A stretch of 64,000 bases of DNA from Chamaelirium japonicum (GCA_947650365.1 CANTAL010000100.1:806001-870000); one strand, 5' to 3'; shown: positions 42,401-54,430, numbered from the stretch's first letter. The notes: a model not told the origin generated them from the sequence alone. Made by a program: numbers and translations.

Positions 42401-42966
42401 TGCATTCGTACGATTCATTCTTATTCATTCGCACGATCCATTCTAATTCATTCGTACGATCCATTCTAATTCATTCGTCCGATCCATTCTAATTCATTCG
42501 CACGAATGTATTCATTCTAATTCATTCGTACAGTCCATTCTAATTCATTCGCACGATCCATTCTAATTCATTCGTATGATCCATTCGAATTCATTCCTAC
42601 GATCTATTCTAATTCATTCGCACGAATGTATCCATTCTAATTCATTCGTTCGATCGATTCTAATTCATTCGTACGATCCATTCAAATTCATTCGCATGAT
42701 CCATTCTAATTCATTCGTACGATCCATTCTAATTCGTTCTCACGAATGTAACCTTTCTAATTCATTTGTATGATCCATTCTAATTCATTCGTATGATCCA
42801 TTCTAATCCATTCGTACGATCCATTCTAATCCATTCGTATGATCCATTCTAATCCATTCGTACGATCTATTCTAATTCATCCGTACGATCCATTCTAATT
42901 CATTCGTACGATCCATTCTAATTCGTTCATACGATCCATTCTAATTCGTTCGTACGATCCATTCTA
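39479..42966 (-). repeat. Reverse-orientation satellite block with local duplications
   Basis: About 3.5 kb of R monomers. Within it a segment carrying the rare variant GTCAAATCGATTC occurs at 40831 and again at 41556 (725-bp spacing), with a related third segment near 42476. The block ends at about 42967, where CATTCTAAAATGAGTTAG marks an R-to-F switch also seen near 38785. Confidence 0.8.
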
Positions 42967-43254
42967 AAATGAGTTAGAATGGATCATACGAATGAATTAG
43001 AATGGATCATACGAATGAATTAGAATGGATCATATGAATGAATTAGAATGGATTGTGTGAATGAATTCGAATAAATCGTATGAATGAATAAGAATGGATC
43101 GTACGAATGAATTAGAATGGATCGTGCGAATGAATTAGAATGAATCGTACGAATGCATTAGAATGGATCGTACGATCCATTCTAATTCATTCGTCCGATC
43201 CATTCTAATTCATTCGTGCGAATGAATTAGAATGGATACATTCGAGCGAATGAA

Positions 43255-45085
43255 TTAGAACGCATTGTACGAATGAATTAGAATGGATCATGCGAATGAA
43301 TTAAAATGGATCGTACAAATGAATTAGAATGGATCGTGCAAATGAATTAGAATGGATCGTACGAACGAATTAGAATGGATCGTACGAACGAATTAGAATG
43401 GATCGTATGAATGGATTAGAATGGATCGTATGAATGGATTAGAATGGATCATACGAATGGATAATGCGAATGAATTAGAATGGATCGTCGGAATGAATTA
43501 GAATGGATCGTACGAATGAATTAGAATGAATTAGAATGGATCGTACGAATGAATTAGAATGGATCACGCGAATGAATTAAAATGGATACATTTGTACGAA
43601 TGAATAAGAATGGATCGTACGAATGAATTAGAATGGATCGTGCGAATGAATTAGAATGGATCGTACGAACGAATTAGAATGGATCGTATGAACGAATTAG
43701 AATGGATCGTACGAATGAATTAGAATAGATACATTCGAGCGAATGAATTAGAATGGATCGTACGAATGAATTAGAATGGATCATAGGATTGAATTAGAAT
43801 GGATCGTACGAATGAATTAGAATGGATCGTATGAATGCATTAGAATGGGTCTTATGAATGAATAAGAATGGATCGTACGAATGAATTAGAATGGATTATT
43901 TCGAATAAATTTGAATGGATCGTATAAATGAATAAGAATGGATCGTACGAATGAATTAGAATGGATCATGTGAATGAATTAGAATGAATCGTACGAATGC
44001 ATTAGAATGGATCGTACGAATGAATAAGAATGAATCGTACGATCCATTCTAATTCATTTGTCCGATCCATTCTAATTCATTCGCACGAATGTATCCATTC
44101 TGATTCATTCACACGAATGTATCCATTCTAATTCATTCGTATAATCCATTTTAATTCCTTCGCACGATCCATTCTAATTCATTCGTATGATCCATTCTAA
44201 CTCATTCGGTGGATCCATTCTAATTCATTCGTACGATCCATTCTAATTCATTCACACTATCCATTCTAATTCATTCGCACAATCCATTCTAATTCATTCG
44301 TATGATCTATTCTAATCCATTCTTATGATCCATTCTAATTCATTCGTACGATCCATTCTAATTCATTCTCACAAAGGTAACCATTCTAATTCATTCGTAC
44401 GATCCATCTAATTCATTCCTACGATCCATTCTAATTCATTCGTACGATCCATTCAAATTAATTCGCATGATCCATTTTAATTCATTCGTATGATCCATTC
44501 TAATTCATTCTCACAAATGTAACCTTTCTAATTCATTTGTATGATCCATTCTAATCCATTCGTACGATCCATTCTAATCCATTCGTACGATCCATTCTAG
44601 TCCATTCGTACTATCCATTCTAAATCATTCGTACAATCCATTCTAATTCATTCTCACAAATGTAACCTTTCTAATTCATTTGTACGATCCATTCTAATTC
44701 ATTCGTACGATCCATTTTAATCCATTCGTACGATCCATTCTAATCCATTCGTACGATCCATTCTAATTCATTCGCATGAATGTAACCATTTTAATTTATT
44801 CGTACAATCCATTCTAATTCATTCCTACGATCTATTCTTATTCATTCGCATGAATGGATCCATTCTAATTCATTCGTACGATCCATTCTAATTCATTCGC
44901 TCGAATGTATCCATTCTAATTCATTCGTACGATCCATTCTAATTCACTCGTACGATCCATTCTAATCCATTCATACGATTCATTCTAATTCATTCGCACG
45001 AATGTAACCATTCTAATTCATTCGTACGATCCATTCAAATTCATTCTCACAAATGTAACCTTTCTAATTCATTTGTACGATTCAT
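43255..45085. repeat. Triplicated satellite block, copy 3
   Basis: It matches 21890-23690 almost end to end at an offset of about 21.4 kb, including the F-to-R switch at about 44039, CTGATTCATTCACACG, CGGTGGATCC, GCATGAATGGATCC and the terminal CGTATAGTCGTGCAAATAA at the R-to-F switch. It is closer to copy 2 than to copy 1 at its right end. Confidence 0.75.
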
Positions 45086-47452
45086 TCGTATAGTCGTGCA
45101 AATAAATTAGAAAGGATCATACGAATGAATTAGAATGGATCGTACGAATGGATTAGAATGGATCGTACGAATGGATTAGAATGGATCGTACGAATGAATG
45201 AGAATGGATATATTCGAGCGAATAAATTAGAATGGATCGTACGAATGAATTAGAATGGATCATAGGAATGAATTAGAATGGATCGTGCAAATGAATTAGA
45301 ATGGATACATTCGTGTGAATGAATTAGAATGGATCATAGGAATGAATTAGAATGGATCGTACGAATGAATTAGAATGGTTACATTCGTGCGAATGAATTA
45401 GAATGGATCGTACGAATGGATTAGAATGGATCGTACGAATGGATTAGAATGGATCGTATGAATGAATTAGAATGGATCGTACAAATGAATTAGAAAGGTT
45501 ACATTTGTGAGAATGAATTAGAATGGATCGTACGAATGAATTAGAATGGATCGTACGAATGGATTAGAATGGATCGTACGAATGAATTAGAATGGATTGT
45601 ACGAATGCATTAGAATGGATACATTCGTGCGAATGAATTAGAATGGATCGTACGAATGAATTAGAATGGATCGTGCGAATGAATTAGAATGGATCGTACG
45701 AATGAATTAGAATGGATCGTGCGAATGAATTAGAATGGATCGTACGAATGAATTAGAATGGATCGTACGAATGAATTAGAATGGATCGTACGAATGAATT
45801 AGAATGGATACATTTGTGCGAATGAATTAGAATGTATCGTACGAATGAATTAGAATGGATCGTACGAATGAATTATAATGGATCATGCGAATGAATTAGA
45901 ATGGATCGTATGAATGAATTAGAATGGATACATTTGTGCGAATGAGTTAGAATGGATCATACGAATGAATTAGAATGGATCGTACGAATGAATTAGAATG
46001 GATCATACGAATGAATTAGAATGTATCGTACAAATGAATTAGAAAGGTTACATTTATGAGAATGAATTAGAATGGATCGTACGAATGGATTAGAATGGAT
46101 CGTACGAATGGATTAGAATGGATCGTATGAATGAATTGGAATGGATCATACAAATAAATTAGAAAGGTTACATTCGTGAGAATGAATTAGAATAGATCGT
46201 AGGAATGAATTAGAATGGATCATACGAATGAATTAGAATGGATCGTATGAATGAATTAGAATGGATCATACGAATGAATTAGAATGGATCGTACGAATGA
46301 ATTAGAATGGATACATTCGAGCGAATGAATTAGAATGGATCGTACGAATGAATTAGAATGGATCGTGCGAATGAATTAGAATGGATACATTTGTGCGAAT
46401 GAATTAGATTGCATCATACGAATGAATTAGAATGGATCATAGGAATGAATTAGAATGGATCGTGCAAATGAATTAGAATGGATACATTCGTGCGAATGAA
46501 TTAGAATGGATGGTAGGAATGAATTAGAATGGATCGTACGAATGAATTAGAATGGTTACATTCGTGCGAATGAATTAGAATGGATCGTACGAATGGATTA
46601 GAATTGATCGTGTGAATGAATTAGAAACGATCGTACGAATGAATTAGAATGGATATATTCGTGCGAATGAATTAGATTGCATCGTATGAATGAATTTGAA
46701 TAGAATGTACGAATGAATTAGAATGGATCATACGAATGAATTAGAATAGATCGTACGAATGAATTTGAATGGATCATACGAATGGATCATACAAATGAAT
46801 TAGAAAGGATACATTTGTACGAATGAATTAGAATAGATCGTACGAATGGATTAGAATGGATCGTACGAATGAATTAGAATGGATCGTACGAATGAATTAA
46901 AATGGATACATTTGTGCGAATTAGAATGGATCGTACGAATGGATTAGAACTAGATCGTACGAATGAATTAGAATGGATCGTAGAAATGAATTAGAATGAA
47001 TTATACGAATGAATTAGAATGGATCATACAAATGAATTAGAAAGGTTACATTCGTGAGAATGAATTAGAATGGATCGTACGAATGAATTAGAATGGATCG
47101 TACGAATGAATTAGAATGGATACATTCGAGCGAATGAATTAGAATAGATCATAGGAATGAATTAGAATGGATCATATGAATGAATTAGAATGGATCGTGC
47201 GAATGAATTAGAATGGATTGTATGAAAGAATTAGAATGGATCGTACGAATGAATTAGAATGGATACATAGGAATGGATTAGAATGGATCGTACGAATGGA
47301 TTAGAATGGATCGTACGAATGGATTAGAATGGATCGTGCGAATGAATTAGAATGAATCGTACGAATGAATTAGAATGGATCGTGCGAATGAATTAGAATG
47401 AATCGTATGAATGCATTAGAATGGATCGTACGAATGAATTAGAATGAATCGT
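45085..47452 (+). repeat. Forward-orientation satellite block, about 2.4 kb
   Basis: It opens with the CGTGCAAATAAATTAG junction and a 268-bp module near 45265, then passes into the 2-kb block shared with 4960-6960. It ends at a copy of the recurrent F-to-R junction at about 47452. Confidence 0.8.
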
Positions 47453-48470
47453 ACGATCCATTCTAATTCATTCATCCGATCCATTCTAATTCATTCGCAC
47501 GAATGTATCCATTCTAATTCATTCGTGCAATCCATTCTAATTCATTCGCACGATCCATTCTAATTCATTCGTATGATCTATTCTAATTCATTCCTACGAT
47601 CTATTCTAATTCATTCGCTCGAATGTATCCATTCTAATTCATTCGTCCGATCCATTCTAATCCATTCGTACGATCCATTCTAATTCATTCGCACGAATAT
47701 ATCCATTCTAATTCATTCGTACGATCCCTTCTAATTCATTCGCACGATCCATTCTAATTCTTTCATATGATCCATTCTAATTCATTCGCACGAATGTATC
47801 CATTCTAGTTCATTCGTACGATCCATTCTAATTCTTTCGTATGATCCATTCTAATTCATTCGTATGATCCATTCTAATTCATTCCTACGATCTATTCTAA
47901 TTCATTCACACAATCCATTCTAATTCATTCGTACGATCCATTCTAATTCATTCGTATGATCCATTCTAATACAATTCGGTGGATCCATTCTAACTCATTC
48001 GTACGATCCATTCTAATTCATTCATACGATCCATTCTAATCCATTCGTACGATCCATTCTAATCCATTCTCATGAATGAATTAGAATGGATCGTGCGAAT
48101 GAATTAGAATGGATCGTACGAATGAATTAGAATGGATCGTACGTTTGAATTAGATTGGATTGTGGGAATGAATTAGAATGGATACATTCTTGCGAAAAAA
48201 TTAGAATGGATCGTATATTCGTGCAAATGGATTAGAATGGATCGTACGAATGGATTAGAATGGATCGTACGAATGGATTAGAATGGATCGTACGAATGAA
48301 TAAGAATGGATCATACAAATGAATTAGAATGGATCGTACGATCCATTCTAATTCATTCGTCCGATCCATTCTAATTCATTCGCATGAATGTATCCATTCT
48401 AATTCATTCGTACAATCCATTCTAATTTATTCACACGATTCATTCTAATTCATTCGTATGATCCATTCTA
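46460..48470. repeat. 2-kb satellite block, copy 2 of a distant duplication
   Basis: This is the partner of 4960-6960, with the same order of rare monomer variants and the same two orientation switches (about 47452 and 48071). A few point differences exist, for example GTGTGAATG at about 6660 against GTGGGAATG at about 48163. Confidence 0.75.
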
Positions 48471-51400
48471 ATTCATTCCTACGATCTATTCTAATTCATT
48501 CGCTCGAATGCATCCATTCTAATTCATTCGTTCGATCGTACGAATGAATTAGAATGGATCGTACGAATGAATTAAAATGGATACATTCGAGCGAATGAAT
48601 TAGAATGGATACATTCGAGCGAATAAATTAGAATGGATTTTATGAATGAATTAGAATGGATCGTACGAATGGATTAGAATGGATCGTGCGAATGAATTAG
48701 AATGGATCGTACAAATGAATTAGAATGGATCGTACAAATGAATTAGAATTGATCATACGAATGAATTAGAATGGATCGTACGAATGAATTAGAATGGATA
48801 TATACATTCATGCGAATGAATTAGAATGGATCGTGCAAATGAATTAGAATGGATACATTCGTGCGAATGAATTAGAATGGATCGTAGGAATGAATTAGAA
48901 TGGATCGTGCAAATGAATTAGAATGGATACATTCGTGCGAATGAATTAGAATGGATCGTAGGAATGAATTAGAATGGATCGTACGAAGGAATTAGAATGG
49001 TTACATTCGTACGAATGAATTAGAATAGATCGTACGAATAAATTAGAATGGATCGTGTGAATGAATTAGAATGGATCGTACGAATGAATTAGAATGGATC
49101 GTGCAAATGAATTAGAATAGATCGTCCAAATGAGTTAGAATGGATCGTACGAATAAATTAGAATGGATCGTGCGAATGAATTAGAAAGGATCGTACGAAT
49201 GAATTAGAATGGATCGTACGAATGAATTAGAATGGATCGAACGAATGAATTAGAAAAGATCGTACGAATGAATTAGAATGGATCATGCGAATGAATTTGA
49301 ATGGATCATATGAATAAATTAGAATGGATCATACGAATGAATTAGAATGGATCGTGTGAATGAATTAGAATGAATCGTACGAATGCATTAGAATGGATCG
49401 TACGAATGAATTAGAATGGATCGTGCGAATAAATTATACGAATAAATTAGAATGGATCATACGTATGAATTAGAATAGTTACATTCATGCGAATGAATTA
49501 GAATGGATCGTTCGAATGGATTAGTATGATCCATTTTAATTCATTCGTACGATCCATTCTAATTCATTCGTACGATCCGTTCTAATTCATTCGTACGATC
49601 CATTCTAATTCATTCCTACGATCCATTCTAATTCATTCGCACGAATGTATCCATTTTAATTCATTTGCACGATCCATTCTAATTCATTCCTATGATCCAT
49701 TCTAATTCATTCGTACGATCCATTCTAATTCATTCACTCGAATGTAACCATTCTAATTCATAAGTATGATCCATTCTAATCCATTCTAATTCATTCGTAC
49801 GATCCATTCTAATTCATTCGTACGATCCATTCTAATTCGTTCATACGAATGAATTAGAATAGATCGTACGAATGAATTAGAATGATTACAATCGAGCGAA
49901 TGAATTAGAATAGATCGTAGGAATGAATTAGAATGGATCATACGAATGAATTAGAATGGATCGTGCGAATGGAATGGATCGTACGAATGAATTAGAATGG
50001 ATCATACATATGAATAAGAAAGGTTACATTCGTGAGAATGAATTAGAATGGATTGTACGAATGAATTAGAATGGATCATGCGAATGAATTTCAATGGATC
50101 GTACGAATGAATTAGAATAGCTCATACGAATGAATTAGAATGAATCGTACGAATGATTTAGAATGGTTACATTCGTGCGAATCAATTAGAATAGATCGTA
50201 CGAATGAATTAGAATAGATCGTTCGAATGAATTAGAATGGATCGTACAAATAAATTAAAATGGATCGTGCGAATGAATTAGAATGGATCATACGAACGAA
50301 TTAGAATAGATCGTAGGAATGAATAAGAATGGATCGTACAAAGGAATTAGAAAGGTTACATTTGTAAGAATGAATTAGAATGGATCGTACGAATAGATTA
50401 GAATGGATCATACGAATGAATTAGAATGGATCATACAAATGAATTAGAAAGGTTAGATTTGTGAGAATGAATTAGAATTGATCGTACGAATGAATTAGAA
50501 TGGATCGTGCGAATGAATTAGAATTGATCGTACGAATGAATTAGAATGGATACATTCGTGCGAATGAATTAGAATGGATCGTACGAATGAATTAGAATGG
50601 ATCGGACGAATGAATTAGAATGGATCGTGCGAATGAATTAGAATGGATTGTGCGAATGAAATAGAATGGATACATTCGTACAAATGAATTACAATGGATC
50701 GTGCGAATGAATTAGAATGGATCATACGAATAAATTAGAATGGATACATTTGTGCGAATGAATTAGAATGGATCGTACGAATGAATTACAATGAATCATA
50801 CGAATGAATTAGAATGGATCATACGAATAAATTAGAATACATCTGTGAATGAATTAGAATGGATCGTACGAATGAATTAGAATGGATCCACCGAATGAGT
50901 TAGAATGGATCATACGAATGAATTAGAATGGATCGTACGAATGAATTAGAATGGATACATTCGAGCGAATGAATTAGAATAGATCGTAGGAATGAATTAG
51001 AATGGATCGTATGAATGGATTAGAATGGATCGTACGAATGAATTAGAATGGATTGTACGAATGAATTAGAATGGATACATTCGAGCGAATGAATTAGAAT
51101 AGATCGTAGGAATGAAGTAGAATGGATCATACGAATGAATTAGAATGGATCGTGCGAATGAATTAGAATAGATTGTACGAATGAATTAGAATTGATACAT
51201 TCGTGCGAATGAATTAGAATGGATCGGACGAATGAATTAGAATGGATTGTACGAATGAATTAGAATGGATCGTATGAATGAATTAGAATGGTTACATTCA
51301 TGCGAATGAATTAGAATGGATCGTACGAATGATTTAGAGTGGATCATATGAATGGATTAGAATGGATCGTATGAATGAATTAGAATGGATACATTCGAGC

Positions 51401-52225
51401 GAATGAATTAGAATGGGTCGTACGAATGGATTGGAATGGATCGTACGAATGGATTAGAATGGATCGTACGAATGGATTAGAATGGATCATACAAATGAAT
51501 TAGAATGGTTACATTCGTCAGAATGAATTAGAATAGATCGTACGAATGAATTAGAATGGATCGTACGAATGAATTAGAATGGATACATTCGTGTGAATGA
51601 ATTAGAATGGATACATTCATGCAAATGAATTAGAATGGATCGTACGAATGAATTAGAATGGATCATATGAATGAATTAGAATGGATCGTACGAATGAATT
51701 AGAATGGATCATACTAATTCATTCGCACGATCCATTCTAATTCATTCGTACGATGCTATCTAATTCATTCGTACGATCCATTCTAATTCATTCGTATGAT
51801 CAATTCTAATTCATTCGTACGATCCATTCTAATTCATTTGCATGAATGTAACCATTCTAATTCATTCGCACGAATGTAACCATTCTAATTCATTCGTACG
51901 ATCCATTCTAATTCATTCGTACGATCCATTCTAATTCATTCGCAAATTAGAATGGATCGTACGAATGAATTAGAATGGATCGTGCGAATGAATTAGAATG
52001 GATCGTACGATCCATTCTAATTCATTGGTGTTCGGGGGATTTTTCGCTGGTCCATGCGGGCTGCCTGCAAGACAAAGAAAAGAGAACGTGAGAACGGCTG
52101 GCTCCCTTAGGAGCGCAGACCCTCCGACGCTCAAGTCAGTCACAGTGGCACAACGGCGAGCTGTAATGGACCAAAGAGGAAGGAAAAAGGATTTCGAACC
52201 TGTACTATGGAGCCTGGGGGTGAGC

Positions 52226-52232
52226 ATTTATA
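52226..52232 (-). promoter_or_regulatory. Probable TATA box of the LTR promoter
   Basis: TATAAAT on the minus strand in the context GCTATAAATGCTC. It lies about 200 bp before the LTR's minus-strand end, so transcription of a full element would start near 52195-52200. This fits a long U3 (about 900 bp) and a short R-U5. Position and context support it, but no transcript is seen. Confidence 0.55.
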
Positions 52233-52789
52233 GCAATCGGCGGCCTACCGTGGCCCGACACGTGGAGATTCTTCCGGCGCCTTCTAGACCCCCCACGTTC
52301 TGGCTCGCGTGGGTCTGACAGTCCTTGGTACTCGCGTCCTGACATTCTGTCGTCAAGCCTGCCAGGCGGTTTGAGTGGGGGAGGGAATCTTTCTTGTCGT
52401 GGCCAGGTGGCCATTCTGGAATGTTCAAGTCTGGGAGGTCTCGAACTGATTCGAGCGAGCTTCCGTGGTCCACGTTTGTCCACGTAGCTTCCGTGGGGTT
52501 TTGACACCTGGCACCCTCTCATACATTGTGGGCGACCTCCGATGGGGAGCTAAGGTGAGCTCGCCCTCCATTGCTCCGCCTTCTCTTCCACATCTATCAA
52601 GAGTCGGACCTCGCGGGAGCAACCTCTTCGATAAACTGGGGAATTCTGGCGAGCTTGTGCGAGCTCCTGAGCGAGCTAGGGGCGAGCTCCTGCGCGAGCT
52701 AGGGGCGTTCACGATGCCGGTCTCTTCGTTATGCATGACGGTCTAACTCCCGCTATCACTGCCAGCGAGTTCTCGCGCGGGCTTGGCGA

Positions 52790-52970
52790 ACTCCGGGGCG
52801 AGCTCCTGAGCGAGCTTAGGCGAGCTCCTGGGTGAGCTTGGCGAGCTCCGGAGCGAGCTCCTGAGCGAGCTTAGGCGAGCTCCTGGGTGAGCTTGGCGAG
52901 CTCCGGGGCGAGCTCCTGAGCGAGCTTAGGCGAGCTCCTGGGTGAGCTTGGCGAGCTCCTGGGCGATCTC
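52790..52970. repeat. 55-bp tandem subrepeats in LTR U3
   Basis: Three near-identical 55-bp units start at CCTGAGCGAGCTTAGG at positions 52805, 52860 and 52915, followed by a diverged partial unit. They are rich in GAGCTC and its variants. The left LTR fragment (560-690) has the same motifs without the regular threefold repetition, so copy number differs between LTRs of this family. U3 subrepeats often carry promoter elements, but nothing here shows that directly. Confidence 0.8.
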
Positions 52971-53075
52971 AGGCGAGCTCCATCGAGCTTAGGCGAGCTC
53001 CTAAGAGTGCTCTTGGCCTAGGCCCTTTCAGCCTAATGTGGATCTCGCTCCCTGTCAAGGTGATTTGGTGAGCAC

Positions 53076-53092
53076 GGGGGGGGGGGGGGGGG
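53076..53092 (+). repeat. Poly-G tract, 17 G, in the 3' LTR U3
   Basis: An uninterrupted G run between GAGCAC and TGCGAACTCC, 36 bp inside the U3 end. It is the counterpart of the longer run at 765-789. Confidence 0.85.
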
Positions 53093-53128
53093 TGCGAACT
53101 CCAGGGCAGATTTCAGCTACCCCCAAAA

Positions 53129-53140
53129 TTACCCCCTCCT
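53129..53140 (-). other. Polypurine tract next to the 3' LTR
   Basis: On the minus strand the bases directly before the LTR read AGGAGGGGGTAA. This is the expected place and composition for the polypurine primer of second-strand synthesis. Its position fixes the element as minus-strand and supports the LTR end at 53128. Confidence 0.6.
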
Positions 53141-53275
53141 GAGGGAGTGGTCTAGGAAACTCGACGCTTGCTCAGGAGTCTTAGCGAGCTCCTAACCCTG
53201 GTAATGTGCCTGATATCAATGTCTGCTGCAACAGTTTTGGGCGGAGATAGTAGCGATGGCGGGCTGCGCCGAGAA

Positions 53276-54430
53276 CTTTGACTGCCAGTATTTCACCAAC
53301 GCCGGGCGGGCCCCGAGCATCTGCCACGAGCGATCTCCTTCCGATGCGAGCTCCTCATATGCGGTCAGGGTCTGCTTCGGGCGAGCTTGGGCGCCTGCCG
53401 CGGGCGGTCTGCGACGAGAGTTTTGACTGCCAGTACTTCTCAAACGCTGGGCGGGCCGGGAGCGTCAGCCACGAGCGATCTCCTTCCGATGCGAGCTTGT
53501 CACATGCGGCCAGGGTCTGCCTCGGGCGAGCTTCGGGCACCTGCCGCGAGCGATCTGCGTCGAGAGTTTTGACTCTCAGTACTTTTCAAACACTGGGCGG
53601 GCCACGAGCATCAGCCCCGAGCGATCTCCTTCCGATGCGAGCTCCTCACATGCGGTCAGGGTCTGCTTCGGGCGAGCTTGGGCACCTGCCGCGGGCAGTC
53701 TGCACCGAGAGCTTTGACTGCCAGTACTTCTCAAACACTGGGCGGGCCGCGAGCATCAGCCCCGAGCGATCTCCTTCCGATGCGAGCATGTCACATGCGG
53801 CCAGGGTCTGCCTCGGGCGAGCTGCGGGCACCTGCCGCGAGCGATCTGCGTCGAGAGTTTTGACTCCCAGTATTTCTCAAACGCTGGGCGGGCCGGGAGC
53901 GTCAGCCACGAGCGATCTCCTTCCGATGCGAGCTTATCACATGCGGCCAGGGTCTGCCTCGGGCGAGCTGCGGGCACCTGCCGCGAGCGATCTGCGTCGA
54001 GAGTTTTGACTCTCAGTACTTTTCAAACACTGGGCGGGCCACGAGCATCAGCCCCGAGCGATCTCCTTCCGATGCGAGCTCCTCACATGCGGTCAGGGTC
54101 TGCTTCGGGCGAGCTTGGGCGCCTGCCGCGGGCAGTCTGCACCGAGAGCTTTGACTGCCAGTACTTCTCAAACGCTGGGTGGGCCGCGAGCATCAGCCCC
54201 GAGCGATCTCCTTCCGATGCGAGCATGTCACATGCGGCCAGGGTCTGCCTCGGGCGAGCTGCGGGCACCTGCCGCGAGCGATCTGCGTCGAGAGTTTTGA
54301 CTCCCAGTATTTCACAAACGCTGGGCGGGCCCCGAGCATCAGCCACGAGCGATCTCCTTCCGATGCGAGCTTGTCACATGCGGTCAGGGTCTGCCTCGAG
54401 CGAACTGCGGGAACCTGCCGCGAGCGATCT
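53276..54430. repeat. Eight-unit 145-bp tandem array in the element's 3' region
   Basis: Units start at the GACT of (T)TTTGACT(G/C) at 53280, 53425, 53571, 53716, 53862, 54008, 54153 and 54299, with steps of 145 or 146 bp. Each has AAAC(A/G)CTGGGCGGGCC, GAGCGATCTCCTTCCGATGC and GGTCAGGGTCTGC-type blocks. Two subtypes exist: A (GAGCTCCTCACATGCGGTC) and B (GCATGTCACATGCGGCC). The order is A B, A B B, A B B, and units 3-5 are nearly identical to units 6-8, giving a 437-bp higher-order period. Overlapping open frames here arise from the repeat and are not genes. The array lies between the 3' LTR and the antisense promoter. The stretch 54431-54736 to its right holds no recognisable gene. Confidence 0.92.

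Larger units (their letters stand above)
824..52028. repeat. 51-kb satellite array of 23/28-bp monomers in alternating orientations
   Basis: The whole stretch is one tandem-repeat family and holds no gene. The short monomer is 23 bp: GAATGAATTAGAATG followed by GATCGTAC. A 28-bp form ends in GATACATTCGTGC, GATACATTCGAGC or GTTACATTCGTGC instead. Blocks written in this sense (F) alternate with reverse-complement blocks (R, read as CATTCTAATTCATTC). Approximate switch points are: 1337 1926 2061 3652 4150 4667 5988 6559 6836 7275 7672 8088 8346 11986 12850 13493 14851 14944 15965 17092 18419 19625 22639 23688 24706 25116 25642 25840 29785 31298 31957 32601 32799 33588 34572 34776 34909 35110 38410 38785 39218 39394 39479 42967 43170 43217 44039 45085 47452 48071 48337 48537 49527 49847 51713 51945 52006. 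The first block (824-1337) is F. Short open frames translating as IHSNSFVRS-like peptides are repeat artefacts. Confidence 0.97.
52029..53128 (-). repeat. 3' LTR of the Tat element, about 1100 bp
   Basis: The low-coordinate end reads TGTTCGGGGGATTTTT on the plus strand. The high-coordinate end reads GCTACCCCCAAAA, against GCTACCCCCAACA in the left LTR fragment. On the minus strand the LTR therefore starts T(G/T)TTGGGGG and ends CCCCCGAACA, a nearly matched inverted terminal pair as expected of LTRs. The low end abuts satellite and the high end abuts a polypurine tract. A minus-strand TATA box at 52226-52232 leaves about 170-200 bp for R and U5. The R/U5 region contains, on the minus strand, ACTTGAGCGTCGGAGGGT (around 52120-52137). 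The other LTR of this element is outside the window, so the two cannot be compared. Confidence 0.8.

Noticed and set aside
824-52028. CRISPR-like array
   Set aside because: There are no unique spacers between the short repeats; the monomers are contiguous and in a plant context.
824-52028. Telomeric repeat array
   Set aside because: The monomer has no TTTAGGG-type unit, and 23/28-bp alternating-orientation monomers do not fit a telomere.
824-52028. Origin of the 23/28-bp satellite from the Tat element's own repeats
   Set aside because: Composition and sequence differ from the 145-bp, 55-bp and 78-bp repeats of the element; no shared motif longer than a few bases was found.
51970-52736. Small open frames at the LTR/array border and in R-U5
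   Set aside because: They overlap the LTR end and each other on both strands; no recognisable domain, and the sequence is better explained as LTR.
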